A stretch of 64,000 nucleotides of DNA from Eudoraea adriatica DSM 19308 (GCF_000382125.1 NZ_KB907547.1:434001-498000); one strand, 5' to 3'. Counted from the first letter of the stretch, positions 19,401 to 28,663 are shown. The notes: generated by a model from the sequence alone, not told the origin. Program-made: numbers and translations.

Positions 19401-19683
19401 AATTTACATTTTCCTGAACAAAATCGTTAAACCCAACATAGGATATGGTAATTCTATAAGGGCCTCCAGATCTCATATTTGATATCCTGTAATAGCCATC
19501 AAAATCTGTTGCAGCACCATATTTTGCTCCTGTAGGAACATAAACGGCAACTACGGTTGCCCCAGGCAAGGGCTCACCGGTGTCATCGGTTATCTTGCCT
19601 CCAATAGAAGAGGTTGTAACTCCTTGTGAAAATGCCATAGCTGACACTAAAAAAGCAATTAAGCCAAAGTAGATTTTTTTCAT
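16438..19683 (-). CDS. Oar-like TonB-dependent receptor
   Basis: 1081 aa from ATG 19683 (MKKIYFGLIAFLVSAMAFSQ signal peptide); a longer frame to 19743 would put 20 unlikely residues before the signal peptide. Residues about 24-110 are a carboxypeptidase-regulatory domain (GGKITDDTGEPLPGATVVAV). Then come TALDEVVVTGTG, a plug (LADFVRITPQAQLTEG, YIDGAVNNDVFGLAG) and a very long barrel. The architecture resembles Myxococcus Oar-type receptors, whose exact cargo is often unknown; some export or import proteins or peptides. Monocistronic, closed by a strong terminator. Confidence 0.92.
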   Translation of the reverse strand: MKKIYFGLIAFLVSAMAFSQGVTTSSIGGKITDDTGEPLPGATVVAVYVPTGAKYGAATDFDGYYRISNMRSGGPYRITISYVGFNDFVQENVNLTLGQSTTISTGLVESATALDEVVVTGTGSGIFSSSKTGTETNVSQRDIQTLPSASRSLADFVRITPQAQLTEGNDGFSISLAGQNNRYNAIYIDGAVNNDVFGLAGSGTNGGQTGVNPFSVDAIETFQVNIAPFDVRQSGFSGGSINAITRSGSNEFSGSVYGFIRNQDLVGKTPPDLVGDGEEREKVSDFSAYTYGLRIGGPIVKDKLFFFVNYERQDEETPQPFNFSNYTGNSSLADIDGLSNFLRQTYGYDPGIFDNNTRTLESNKLVAKIDWNINQDHKITLRHSYVGADNVEARNSGNRNIGFINGSETFNTTTNSTALEWSSRYGNKFANNLVLGYTRVRDDRDPAGAPFPTVDIQDGGGTISFGAEPFSTANLLDQDVFTITNNFDVYAGRHTFTFGTNLEFAKVKNLFFAFNYGDYTFEDQFDDNGILLSSGLNQFLTSQNSDVYQHGYSLVGDGTVGDESDGASEFDTFQLGLYVQDEIQVTDNLKATLGFRIDVPYWSDGPVNEDFNTRTVGLLEAAGKDLQGARVGQGISPTAMIAPRVGFNWDIDGNNTTQIRGGLGVFTSRLPLVWPGGTYNNNGVTGGFMFEFDQPFESDVNNQFKDPLPGTGGVGGNVDLLAKDFKLPQVAKYNIAIDQKLPIWNLIASVDFLYTDVITDIYYENLNLKGPVGRYSGADNRPFYDRGDLIDGTYGGIYLASNTGGGDATNFTFSLRKPFENGFAGQVNYSWGDSFKVFDGTSSQNSSQWRNIQTVNGKNSDLPVTRSDFALGNRVTANVSYEVRWNENVKTTFGVFYDGSQSQPYSFTYREGRDLLNDDSRDNALIYIPATQDEIVFAGDPAEQAAKWQQLDTFINSVDYLRNRRGQYAERNGSRGPWSNIIDLKFLQDFSFDVGGKRNTIQISADIFNFTNLVNKDWGKRKFVRNNVSPLTTVSTGDTPTFDINSGVVNDDGSPNIVELDDSGLQSSRWQMQLGLRYIFN

Positions 19684-19857
19684 TTTACTAAGTGTTAATT
19701 TGTTTTTGATTAATCCCGCAAATGTGCCTGATATAAGACACAAATACGTTAAGTAAATATTAAAAAACCAATAACAAAATAAATGCTAGTTTGAAAACAA
19801 AAAGATAGAAAACGGGTTTATTAAAGGTGAATTGTTTCGAATTACAAAAGTGATAAT

Positions 19858-21495
19858 TTAACCCTTAAAAAAATGCAAAAGATTCAGCGTAGAGCTATCA
19901 TGTTTGGCAATTTCTGAATTAGTAATGTCTTTCAAAATCGTGGAGGCAAGTTGTTTCCCAAGTTCAACACCCCATTGATCAAAACTGTATATATTCCAGA
20001 CAATGCCCTGTACGAATATCTTGTGTTCGTACATGGCGATTAGCATCCCCAGTGTTTTGGGAGTAAGTTTATCTATTAACAGGGTATTTGTAGGTTTATT
20101 TCCTTCAAAAGTTTTGAAAGGAACAAGCGCTTCGATTTCGTCGGCCCCCATTTTTTTAGCTTCTAATTCGTGCCTAACCTCCTCAGGGGCTTTGCCATTC
20201 ATAAGCGCCTCAGTCTGAGCAAAAAAATTAGCCATCAATTTATTGTGATGATCAGTGTCTCCGTGCAAAGATTCCTTAAATCCAATGAAATCTGCAGGTA
20301 TTAATTTTGTGCCCTGGTGTATTAACTGAAAAAAAGCGTGCTGTGCATTAGTTCCAGGTTCTCCCCATATAATAGTTCCGGATTGATAGTTTATAAAATT
20401 CCCGTCGCGATCCACACTCTTGCCATTACTTTCCATAATACCTTGCTGCAGATAGGCAGAAAATCTATTCAGATATTGCGCATAAGGAATAATGGCCTCT
20501 GTTTCTGCTTTGTAGAAATTATTATACCAAATACTTAAAAGGGCGAGTATAACAGGAATATTTTCATCAAAACCTGCAGTCCTGAAATGCGTGTCCATTT
20601 CATTTGCACCAGATAAAAGTTGCTGGAAATTCTCATATCCTATTGCCAGGGAAATAGACAAGCCGACGGCACTCCAAAGAGAAAATCTTCCACCTACCCA
20701 ATCCCACATAGGGAATACGTTGTCATCTGCTATTCCAAATTCACTGATCTTTTCAGTATTTGTAGAAACCGCTGCAAAATGTTTGGAAACATCCATTTCT
20801 GATGCGGTATTTAAAAACCATTTTCTAATTGTATTGGCGTTACTCAGTGTTTCCTGGGTAGTAAAGGTTTTGGAAACAATTATGAAGAGTGTGGTCTCCG
20901 GATTCAATTCCTTTACTATTTCATGGACATGATCCCCATCTACATTACTCACAAAATGAGTGCGTAAGTGGTTTTTATAGTACTTTAAAGCTTCCGTGAC
21001 CATTAAGGGTCCCAAATCTGAACCTCCAATGCCAATATTCACTATATCTGTGAACCTTTTGCCCGTGTACCCTTTTTTTTGACCACCAATTACCTCTTCA
21101 GAGAATTTACGAATCTGGTCTTTTACCTGATAAACTTCAGGGATAATATTTACCCCTGCTACCATGATCTTTTCTGTTTCTTTTGCCCTAAGAGCTGTAT
21201 GAAGTACGGATCTGGCTTCAGTTTTATTAATAAGGTCGCCACTGAATAGCTTTTCAATGGCATCTTTTAAATTTACTTCTTCTGCAAGTTGCATTAGAAG
21301 AGATAAGGTTTTATCCGTTATTCTGTTCTTGGAATAATCTATTAGAAACTCTTCGAATCTTACTGTGAATTTTGACGCGCGTTCCTTGTCTGCCGCAAAC
21401 AAGTCCTTGAGATGCAAGCTTTTTGTTTCTTCAAAATTCTCACCGAGTTGTTTCCACGCAGCTGTGGTTGTTGGGTTGGTGTTCTGTAAAGGCAT
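19858..21495 (-). CDS. pgi: Glucose-6-phosphate isomerase
   Basis: 545 aa; interconverts glucose-6-phosphate and fructose-6-phosphate in glycolysis and gluconeogenesis. Both family signatures are present: [20 protein letters not shown] early in the SIS fold, and a C-terminal [20 protein letters not shown] followed by [26 protein letters not shown] and [14 protein letters not shown], which carries catalytic His, are also visible. It starts 4 bp after the M23 peptidase stop and is the last gene of the minus-strand group that includes tryptophan dioxygenase. Confidence 0.97.
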   Translation of the reverse strand: MPLQNTNPTTTAAWKQLGENFEETKSLHLKDLFAADKERASKFTVRFEEFLIDYSKNRITDKTLSLLMQLAEEVNLKDAIEKLFSGDLINKTEARSVLHTALRAKETEKIMVAGVNIIPEVYQVKDQIRKFSEEVIGGQKKGYTGKRFTDIVNIGIGGSDLGPLMVTEALKYYKNHLRTHFVSNVDGDHVHEIVKELNPETTLFIIVSKTFTTQETLSNANTIRKWFLNTASEMDVSKHFAAVSTNTEKISEFGIADDNVFPMWDWVGGRFSLWSAVGLSISLAIGYENFQQLLSGANEMDTHFRTAGFDENIPVILALLSIWYNNFYKAETEAIIPYAQYLNRFSAYLQQGIMESNGKSVDRDGNFINYQSGTIIWGEPGTNAQHAFFQLIHQGTKLIPADFIGFKESLHGDTDHHNKLMANFFAQTEALMNGKAPEEVRHELEAKKMGADEIEALVPFKTFEGNKPTNTLLIDKLTPKTLGMLIAMYEHKIFVQGIVWNIYSFDQWGVELGKQLASTILKDITNSEIAKHDSSTLNLLHFFKG

Positions 21496-21499
21496 TGAG

Positions 21500-22771
21500 T
21501 TAATTAAGAGTTAGCAGTTCTTCATTGGTTTTTCCCGGAAATTCAATACAGTCTAATTGCACTTTTTGAGGGCCAATAAAATTAAAATATTCTTCCCTCA
21601 CGTTTTCAGGAAGCGGTTCTGCAGCAGGAAGTTTTTCCTTAAACGGGTCAACCTGACGGCCATTTTTCCAAAAACGATAGCAAACATGAGGCCCCCCCGT
21701 GTTTCCGGTCATACCAACCCATCCAATGACATCTCCCTGTCTGACAAACTCTCCTCTCTTTACCTTTTGTTTTCTCATATGCAGGTATTGGGTGCTATAA
21801 GTGCCATTATGCCTGATTTTTACATATTTTCCATTTCCTCCCTTTCTTGTAGATTCGGTAACCGTTCCATCGGCGGTTGCCATAATAGGCGTGCCAACCG
21901 GTGCTGCATAATCAGTACCACGGTGTGGCCTTACTTTGTATCCATAGTATCGAATTCTTCTTTTTAAATTATAACGAGAAGAAATTCTGCTGAATTTTAC
22001 AGGTGCCCTTAAAAATGTTCTTCGCAAATTGTTTGCCTCATCATCAAAGTAATCTATAATATTTTTTAGCGAATCAGATTCATAGGCGAAAGCATATAAA
22101 GGTGTGCCATTATGCTCAAAATAGGCAGCTTCAATGGGTTCGGCCCCTGCATAAACTGTATCATTGATATACTTTTCCTTATAGATAACTTTAAATTTAT
22201 CTCCTTTTTGCAATCGAAAGAAATCTATGGTCCATGCATAAATTTCAGAGAGGTCATTGGTTACATTGTAATCTATACCCTGATCCAATATTGCCTCTGA
22301 TAGAGAGGTTTCAATTATTCCTGCTGCTTCTTTCTGCACATATTTTACGTTCAAACGATCTTTATAGGCCACAACGGAGTCTCGAAAGTCAACGACGGTG
22401 TAGTTTATGAGGTCGTTCTGATAAATAAAAACCTGAGCCCCCCGGGCGGTATCTTTTGACTTCAGAATAAGATAAGGTTTCCCTACTCTGATTTTACGCA
22501 CATCGAATGTATCTCTGTAGTCCTCCGATAATTTTGCAATTTTTGGATAGTCCACCTTATTTTGAATCATTAATTCTCCAAAACTATCCCCGCGTTTTAC
22601 GGTATCCCTGACTACTAAGAAATCCTCAAGATTAAACCCGAATTGTTTATCCGTAGCTGATACCGTCGAAGCTTCTATCTCATTGCTCTCATTAACTACT
22701 TTGTTGGTTTGAACTTTTTTACAGGAAATAAAAATACTAAGTAATACAAATGTGCCCCAATACTTATACAT
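21500..22771 (-). CDS. M23-family metallopeptidase lipoprotein (HxC variant)
   Basis: 423 aa. The signal peptide ends FISC with lipidated Cys17. A LysM-like/OapA-type N-terminal region (about 50-110, [20 protein letters not shown]) precedes the LytM/M23 domain at about 275-375. Zinc and catalytic residues: His283 and Asp287 in [11 protein letters not shown], His331 in YLHMRKQ, His362 in GGPHVCYRF. The second His of the usual HxH is Cys364, so the third zinc ligand would be cysteine. Probably a peptidoglycan DD-endopeptidase anchored in the envelope. Sits 2 bp after the TDO stop and 4 bp before pgi. Confidence 0.93.
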   Translation of the reverse strand: MYKYWGTFVLLSIFISCKKVQTNKVVNESNEIEASTVSATDKQFGFNLEDFLVVRDTVKRGDSFGELMIQNKVDYPKIAKLSEDYRDTFDVRKIRVGKPYLILKSKDTARGAQVFIYQNDLINYTVVDFRDSVVAYKDRLNVKYVQKEAAGIIETSLSEAILDQGIDYNVTNDLSEIYAWTIDFFRLQKGDKFKVIYKEKYINDTVYAGAEPIEAAYFEHNGTPLYAFAYESDSLKNIIDYFDDEANNLRRTFLRAPVKFSRISSRYNLKRRIRYYGYKVRPHRGTDYAAPVGTPIMATADGTVTESTRKGGNGKYVKIRHNGTYSTQYLHMRKQKVKRGEFVRQGDVIGWVGMTGNTGGPHVCYRFWKNGRQVDPFKEKLPAAEPLPENVREEYFNFIGPQKVQLDCIEFPGKTNEELLTLN

Positions 22772-22773
22772 GG

Positions 22774-23742
22774 TCAGTTTTCAATTTTTTCCGGGTTAAA
22801 GATATGGTCCACCCATTGTTTTCCCCAATTATTTAACTCTTGTTTTGAATGCAAATTTGGAAAAAATACAACCTTTTGAAAACTTGGAGGCAAATATTCC
22901 TTCCAATTAGTTCCCCCGGTGGCCTCAATTGAAGTGTCCTCCGCGTTCAGATATCTGTGTGCTGATCCCAAATGCATCAAAGGCCAATTTACGTTTGCAT
23001 TTATGTCCATTACTTTTAACGCCTCAATAAGTTCTTTATTATGCTTACTCTCTTCAGGTAAGTTTAAATATTTATGATATATCGTATTGTTTTTCAACTG
23101 TTTGGCGATCCGAATAAATCTAGGGGTATATCTGTATTCAAATTGTTTAAGTGTTAGGGTCTTCTCGCCGGTGCGCTTATCAGTCGCTCCCTTTTTCCAA
23201 TAAATTTCTTCATATAGTTCCTCAATACTATTATTTTCAGAAAAATCTTTTCTTTTGGAGGGAAATACCAAATTTTCCAGGGGAGTAGCATAGATCTCTA
23301 TCGTTCTATATTGAGCGGATTGAAATCCGCTTGCCGGTAACAATGCCATTCGATAATGAAGGAATTGCTCTCGTTCCATTCCTCTAATCATTATGCTAAA
23401 GGAAGAAATCAGCGCTTTATAATAATTATTAATACGATTTAATTTTTCAATAAAGAAATTTACATTTTGAGATTTATCGTCTACAATTTGTTTTTCTTCG
23501 TGAAGTATTAGCTTAAAATATAGTTCGGTGATCTGATGATACATAATAAATATTTCCTCATCAGGGAAATGTGTTCTGGGAACTTGCAAACTCAATAAGG
23601 TATCGAGGTGAATATAATCCCAGTAGGTGAGGTAGCGTTGGTACAACAAGCCATCTAAGTAGGAGCTTAAATCCTGACCTGAATCCTTATATTTTTCTTC
23701 TAGTTTTAAAATTTGGGATTCTAAGCGCTCCTTATTTTTCAT
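22774..23742 (-). CDS. kynA: Tryptophan 2,3-dioxygenase
   Basis: 322 aa haem enzyme opening the indole ring of tryptophan to N-formylkynurenine, the first step of the kynurenine route. TYWDYIHLDTLLSLQVPRTH and EIFIMYHQITELYFKLILHE (His69, substrate-side) are characteristic. His257 in WPLMHLGSAHRYL aligns with the proximal haem ligand, and Thr275 in EATGGT with the substrate-recognition Thr. Immediately follows the DUF3108 gene (7-bp gap). Downstream kynurenine genes are not adjacent; 3-hydroxyanthranilate dioxygenase is 38 kb away. Confidence 0.94.
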   Translation of the reverse strand: MKNKERLESQILKLEEKYKDSGQDLSSYLDGLLYQRYLTYWDYIHLDTLLSLQVPRTHFPDEEIFIMYHQITELYFKLILHEEKQIVDDKSQNVNFFIEKLNRINNYYKALISSFSIMIRGMEREQFLHYRMALLPASGFQSAQYRTIEIYATPLENLVFPSKRKDFSENNSIEELYEEIYWKKGATDKRTGEKTLTLKQFEYRYTPRFIRIAKQLKNNTIYHKYLNLPEESKHNKELIEALKVMDINANVNWPLMHLGSAHRYLNAEDTSIEATGGTNWKEYLPPSFQKVVFFPNLHSKQELNNWGKQWVDHIFNPEKIEN

Positions 23743-23749
23743 ATTTTTT

Positions 23750-24583
23750 TTAGTCCATTATTATTTTGAACTGGTGCTTAAGACCATTAAAGCCATCTAA
23801 ATCTGCAGTAATTGCTCCAACCACAAGATCAGCCTTAATTCTTATAGGTATTTTGTTCATGTCATTAGACACCCATAAAGCCAGACTTTCCTCCTCTTTA
23901 AAGACACGACCAGACTGTACCAGAGGTTGAAATTTAAGACATTCTACTTTCCCAAATTTTGTTTTAAGTATTTCCTTGCCTAAATACTTTAGTTTAAACC
24001 TATATATTCCATCATCGTCATAAAGAACTTTTAGCTCCAAAGCCTCTCCCAGAACCAAATCTTCAAATTCATAGTTATTTCTCAAATAATAAAAAGCTGA
24101 AATAAGATCCTGGACACTATCCTGTAATGTAAAATTAAGTTTTTTATCGTTCTTTTTATCATTTAGAACCGCTACATCTTTATTATGATCAAAATTTATT
24201 TCCTCATCCTTGGTGTAGCCTCCCTCATATAACTTTCTGACAAAGCGGTAAGGTTTCCCGTCTTCTTTGTCGAAATAGCTTTCATAAGTGTCATCCACTT
24301 TGAAAAATATACTGGCGAAACCCGTTGTTTTGCCCCTGCCAACAACATGATATACAGGAATACTATCCACCATATCATTCTTTAGGTGCAATGTAGCATA
24401 ACTTGCATTTAAAAATCCATAATGCACTCTAAATTTCAACCATTCCCCCGGTTTGAAAGCTGAAGACTTTGTTTCTTTCCTGAGATTCTTGTCGCTATTA
24501 TTTTTATGAGATTCAACAACAGCATATTGCCCGGTCAGTGACAGGGTTATAGCAGCAAAAAATAGAACAACAATCTTTTTCAT
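23750..24583 (-). CDS. DUF3108 exported protein
   Basis: 277 aa from ATG 24583 (MKKIVVLFFAAITLSLTGQY signal peptide); nine codons upstream to 24610 are open but unlikely to be used. The mature part matches DUF3108: AFKPGEWLKFRVHYGFLNAS, the VVGRGKTTGFASIFFKVDDTY region and a C-terminal beta-sheet, ending AVEAL-free in FNGLKHQFKIIMD. It is a periplasmic beta-rich protein of unknown function. Position between HPPD and TDO suggests only co-regulation, not a catabolic step. Confidence 0.9.
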   Translation of the reverse strand: MKKIVVLFFAAITLSLTGQYAVVESHKNNSDKNLRKETKSSAFKPGEWLKFRVHYGFLNASYATLHLKNDMVDSIPVYHVVGRGKTTGFASIFFKVDDTYESYFDKEDGKPYRFVRKLYEGGYTKDEEINFDHNKDVAVLNDKKNDKKLNFTLQDSVQDLISAFYYLRNNYEFEDLVLGEALELKVLYDDDGIYRFKLKYLGKEILKTKFGKVECLKFQPLVQSGRVFKEEESLALWVSNDMNKIPIRIKADLVVGAITADLDGFNGLKHQFKIIMD

Positions 24584-24806
24584 ATTTAATTTACCGTTTA
24601 AAATTATCAAAAAAAGAATTTAATAAATCTTAATTTACAATTACATAAACAAAATTTATTCCAAAGTATTGTCTTTTAACTTCTGTTCTGTCGTTCAACT
24701 TTATTTTGAACAGATTGGAAACATTTGTCAATTGCAACTACTTGAATGAGCTGCTGGAAACAAAACCGGAAGATAATTGGACTTATCTTCTTTTATTGAT
24801 TTTTAA

Positions 24807-24840
24807 CAAAAAAAAAGCCCCGATTAAGAAATCAGGGCTT
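24807..24840 (-). terminator. Terminator downstream of HPPD
   Basis: Stem AAGCCCCGAT (24815-24824) with ATCAGGGCTT (24831-24840), one mismatch, six-base loop. On the minus strand it is followed by a run of nine T (24816-24808). It would end transcripts about 190 nt after the HPPD stop. A short TTTT on the other side makes weak bidirectional function possible. Confidence 0.75.
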
Positions 24841-24843
24841 TTC

Positions 24844-24860
24844 CTAAATAACCAACCAAA
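24844..24860 (+). repeat. 17-bp motif, copy 1
   Basis: CTAAATAACCAACCAAA lies 3 bp after a terminator-like hairpin. An identical 17-mer occurs at 54828-54844, also a few bases after a hairpin and in the same orientation. I found no further copies when reading the window. Confidence 0.7.
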
Positions 24861-25032
24861 CTTTAAATTATGAAAAACCAATACTTAAAGTTATAAGGGA
24901 ACCACCCCTTATGTCGTCAAATTTACTTAATAACTATTTTCCCTGAAAGTCTTTTAACTTACTTTAACGAGGGTATTAACAATACTTTATAAATGTGCCC
25001 TGATTTTTGACAAAATCTTAAGAAAAATACCG

Positions 25033-26175
25033 TTAAAGCGTTCCCCGGGAAGCCTGTTCTCTTTCTATAGCCTCAAAGAGTGCTTTAAAATTACCTTTGC
25101 CAAAAGACTTTGCCCCTTTCCTCTGAATAATTTCTATGAACAAGGTAGGCCGATCCAAAACGGGTTTTGTAAAAATCTGAAGTAAATATCCCTCATCATC
25201 CCTGTCTATAAGAATCCCTAATTCCTTTAAAGGTTCAAGATCCTCATCTATTTCCCCCACCCTGTCCAGTACATCTTCATAATAACTGGATGGAACCGTT
25301 AAAAATTCAACTCCCCTGTCTCTAAGAGATGTGACGGTATGAATAATATTATCGGTGGCCATTGCCATATGCTGAACACCAGCGCCATTGTAAAACTGGA
25401 TATATTCTTCTATTTGCGATTTCTTTTTTCCATCTGCCGGTTCATTGATTGGAAATTTTATCCTTCCATTACCATTACTCATCACCTTACTCATTAGGGC
25501 TGTATAGTCTGTTGAGATATCCTTATCGTCGAATGAAACCAACTGAGCAAAACCCATGACCTTCTCATAAAATTCACACCACTTGTTCATTTCGTTCCAG
25601 CCCACATTGCCTACCATATGATCTACATATTTGAGCCCCACATCTGCCGGTTTGTAATAGGGGTCCCATTTAATGTAGCCTGGCATGAAGACTCCACTAT
25701 ATTGCCCTCTTTCTACAAAAACATGAACAGTTTCACCGTATGTATGTATTCCCGACAGAATAACCGCGCCGTTATCATCTTTAAGTTCCTTAGGCTCAAA
25801 ATAACTCACTGCTCCTCTACTGGTGGTTTCCTTATAACTTTCGGTAGCATCATCTACCCAAAGAGCTATAACTTTTACACCATCTCCATGCGATTCCACA
25901 TGTCGGTTAATTTCTCCTCCGGGGACAAGAGAAGAAGTAAGTACCAGCCTTATTTTTTCTTGCTCTATTACATAAGACACCCGGTCTTTGAGCCCTGTTT
26001 CCAAACCGGCATATGCCAAAGGCTGAAAGCCCCAGGCAGACATATAATAGTATGCAGCCTGTTTTGCATTCCCCACATAAAGTTCCACATGATCCGTTCC
26101 CAAAAGCGGTAAAAAATCTTCTGCTTCAGGATTTTCCTTAGGTAACCTTAATGACGTTTTATCTAATATTTCCAT
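25033..26175 (-). CDS. hppD: 4-hydroxyphenylpyruvate dioxygenase
   Basis: 380 aa non-haem iron oxygenase converting 4-hydroxyphenylpyruvate to homogentisate in tyrosine catabolism. Two vicinal-oxygen-chelate domains (about 22-160 and 180-350). The Fe(II) ligands are visible: His186 in YVDHMVGNV, His269 in GVQHMAMATDNI, Glu348 in LFIEIIQRKG. The C-terminal GKGNFKALFEAIEREQ closing helix is also typical. Heads a minus-strand series with DUF3108 and TDO, so two aromatic amino acids are degraded from neighbouring genes. Homogentisate dioxygenase is not in the window. Confidence 0.97.
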   Translation of the reverse strand: MEILDKTSLRLPKENPEAEDFLPLLGTDHVELYVGNAKQAAYYYMSAWGFQPLAYAGLETGLKDRVSYVIEQEKIRLVLTSSLVPGGEINRHVESHGDGVKVIALWVDDATESYKETTSRGAVSYFEPKELKDDNGAVILSGIHTYGETVHVFVERGQYSGVFMPGYIKWDPYYKPADVGLKYVDHMVGNVGWNEMNKWCEFYEKVMGFAQLVSFDDKDISTDYTALMSKVMSNGNGRIKFPINEPADGKKKSQIEEYIQFYNGAGVQHMAMATDNIIHTVTSLRDRGVEFLTVPSSYYEDVLDRVGEIDEDLEPLKELGILIDRDDEGYLLQIFTKPVLDRPTLFIEIIQRKGAKSFGKGNFKALFEAIEREQASRGTL

Positions 26176-26390
26176 GATATTTTTTGAATTGATTCGTAAC
26201 TAAAAGTGTTTTGAGACAGATTAGTCCCTACCTGAGTATTGGTATTTTTACCACATAGCCCTGAGGTGGGCAGAAATATCAATTCTGGTTTCCAGCATTA
26301 GCTTTATCATATGTTACAAATATCGGAAAAAACTACCAATCTTCGTAAAAACGAGGGGTAATTCCCCTCAATTGAAACCCGGATAAACTT

Positions 26391-28646
26391 CTAGAACCAA
26401 TAACCAATACTGAAGAAAAAATTACCATCATTCAATTCCGGAGTCCACGAGTACATTACCTGCACGGGGCCAATAAAAGAATCCCATCCATAGGATATTC
26501 CGTAACCTGAAAAATCGGGCAGGGTAAACCATTCCCCGGTTCTAAATAGATCGTCTTCAACATTTGCGATATTTACCGAAAGCATCATATGATGATTCTT
26601 TATAAATTCATAATCCAGACGCCCATAAGCCTTGACATAACTATTACCTGGTAAACTCAAAAAATCATATCCTAAAAAAGGAACAAAATTATTGATAAGA
26701 TCATTTCCATAACCTCCCAAAACAAAATCCAATGCTTTTACTTCAGAATTGCCCAGTTTAAAACCCCCTTCGGTCTCGAGGTTAATTGAAAGTTTATTAC
26801 TTATTGGAAATGCAGCCCCCATTCTTGCCTTTGCAATGGAAAACTCTTTGAAGTTATTATTAAAATCTGAAGAAAATAAATACAAATGAAAATCACCTTT
26901 AAAATACAGTCCTTTTGAGGGAAAGTATCTGTTATTATAAGTGTCTAGTATTAATTTTCCATAAGTGCTAAAATAATTGCTGTTTTCAAAAAATATACGC
27001 TCGTTAACAGTTCCTGTTGGCGGCACCGTATCCTGGTTGCTAAATGTCCTTGAACTATACTTCAATAACTTATGCTCTAAACCCATAATGAAGGCAAATT
27101 CTTCCCTGAAAACAGTCTGGACGTATAACTGATTTGTGAAATCAGATACATCAAGGTTTATTTGATTAATATTATCATCATTAGGGACCGCAAAATTAGA
27201 ACGGATTACCTCATAATTAGCATCATATCTAAAATCATTAAGTCGTGAATTTATTCCGAAACTCCAGTAAGATCCTTTATCCAGGTAATATTGAAAGTTA
27301 TATCTAATATTGTCTCCAAGGGCAAAATCAATTGAGGCAACATCATCCTTCATTAAAAAATTCTTTTTGGTAAGATTTACCAGTGCGGCAGTCTTGTATA
27401 AATCATCGTAATGAACCCCAAGCCTCAAATAAGCCTTATTGGGATTTTCTTTCAATTTCAGAATCAGGTCTTCACCCAGGCCATTTGAAACCAGTTCATA
27501 TCTAATTGTTGAAAAATTGTTAGTGGCAGCAAGATTGCTAATCCCTTGCTGCAGTTTTTCAAAAGTGGTTTTTAGAGGTAAGTCCATTCGCAATTTTCCT
27601 TTTACGTATGCGCGCGAATAATTTATATTCCCTTCAAGGATTAGTCTATTGATTACTATGGAGTCCTTTGGAATTATATTCCTTAGCTCTTTGTCCGGGC
27701 CCTTTTGCCTAGCCGCCAATTCTTTTAAGGCATCGAGCTGTTCAAGGGCCGCAAGCCTGCCGTTTTCAATAATGGCATCAGCCAAATCAAAATCCATAAC
27801 GGAATAGTTTTCAATATCGGGCTTAATATAAATATCTGTTTCCATGGCCTTTTCCTTCATTTTCGCAACCGTTCTAAAGCTATTTAGCTGAAGTAATATT
27901 TCAGTAGCAGACTGTAAATTCTCACGGCTTCTTAGATCGTGCTGAACGTCAACACCTATAATGATATCTGCACCCAGCTTTTTAACTTCCAGGACCGGAT
28001 AATTATTAATTACCCCTCCGTCGATTAAAATTTGACCGTCTATTTCGGCAGGTTCAAATAAAGATGGAAATGTGCCGCTGGCCATTACTGCTTCCGGAAG
28101 ATATCCTTTGTTAAGTACTACTTGATCACCACTTTCAATATCTGTGGCAATGCAAAAAAAAGGAGTAGGTAAGTCATTAAAATCGTTTACATCCTTTACG
28201 TGATACAGTAGTCGCACGAGTTCATTGTAAATTCTTTGCCCACCAGAAATAGCTGAAGGGAACGATATTTTAAATTTATCAAAAGGAAGTGTAAGTGCAT
28301 ATCTCTCAGAATCTTCTTTTTCATAAAACGTCTTGGCTCCTCTCGGAAGGTTGTCCTGAATGAGATCATCAAAATCGGCCTCTCTGAATAATGAATCCAA
28401 CTCATTTGCAGAATATCCGGAGGCATACAATGCTCCAACAATAGCTCCCATACTAGTGCCCCCAATATAGTCAATTGTAATGCCTGCTTCTTCTATAACT
28501 TTGAGTGCCCCTATATGCGCCATCCCTTTGGCTCCTCCACCGCTCAGGACCAAACCTACTTTTGGTTCCTTGTCCGGCTCATTTTTTTGGGCCCAGCCAA
28601 TCCCAACACATACTAATAACGTCAGAATCAAAGCTAATTTTTGCAT
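26391..28646 (-). CDS. Patatin-like phospholipase fused to POTRA and outer-membrane barrel
   Basis: 751 aa. Signal peptide (1-19). The patatin domain (about 28-220) has the oxyanion loop SGGGAKGMAHIG, nucleophile Ser65 in GGTSMG and catalytic Asp209 in DGGVINNYP. A POTRA-like segment (about 325-395, INRLILEGNINYSRAYVKGK) leads into an Omp85/BamA-like barrel (about 400-751) ending FFFSIGYWF. This is the type Vd (PlpD-like) layout, in which the barrel carries the lipase to the surface. Follows uvrC by 17 bp on the same strand. Confidence 0.94.
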   Translation of the reverse strand: MQKLALILTLLVCVGIGWAQKNEPDKEPKVGLVLSGGGAKGMAHIGALKVIEEAGITIDYIGGTSMGAIVGALYASGYSANELDSLFREADFDDLIQDNLPRGAKTFYEKEDSERYALTLPFDKFKISFPSAISGGQRIYNELVRLLYHVKDVNDFNDLPTPFFCIATDIESGDQVVLNKGYLPEAVMASGTFPSLFEPAEIDGQILIDGGVINNYPVLEVKKLGADIIIGVDVQHDLRSRENLQSATEILLQLNSFRTVAKMKEKAMETDIYIKPDIENYSVMDFDLADAIIENGRLAALEQLDALKELAARQKGPDKELRNIIPKDSIVINRLILEGNINYSRAYVKGKLRMDLPLKTTFEKLQQGISNLAATNNFSTIRYELVSNGLGEDLILKLKENPNKAYLRLGVHYDDLYKTAALVNLTKKNFLMKDDVASIDFALGDNIRYNFQYYLDKGSYWSFGINSRLNDFRYDANYEVIRSNFAVPNDDNINQINLDVSDFTNQLYVQTVFREEFAFIMGLEHKLLKYSSRTFSNQDTVPPTGTVNERIFFENSNYFSTYGKLILDTYNNRYFPSKGLYFKGDFHLYLFSSDFNNNFKEFSIAKARMGAAFPISNKLSINLETEGGFKLGNSEVKALDFVLGGYGNDLINNFVPFLGYDFLSLPGNSYVKAYGRLDYEFIKNHHMMLSVNIANVEDDLFRTGEWFTLPDFSGYGISYGWDSFIGPVQVMYSWTPELNDGNFFFSIGYWF

Positions 28647-28663
28647 TAGGTTAAGATATGGGA

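Larger units (their letters stand above)
24584..25032. other. Long intergenic region with hairpins and a repeated 17-mer
   Basis: About 450 bp between HPPD and DUF3108, unusually long for this gene-dense stretch. It holds a terminator-like hairpin (24815-24840), the motif CTAAATAACCAACCAAA (24844-24860), an eight-codon frame MKNQYLKL (24870-24896, plus strand) and a perfect 7-bp hairpin ATAAGGG/CCCTTAT (24893-24912). No ordinary gene is visible. A 3'-UTR-derived or independent small RNA is possible. Confidence 0.5.

Noticed and set aside
21557-21967. 136-codon open frame on the plus strand
   Set aside because: Antisense to the M23 peptidase gene and lacking any family signature.
24870-24896. 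Eight-codon frame MKNQYLKL as a leader peptide
   Set aside because: No plus-strand gene follows that it could regulate; kept only as part of the intergenic observation.
25618-26112. 164-codon open frame on the plus strand
   Set aside because: It is antisense to the well-supported HPPD gene, with no recognisable protein features.
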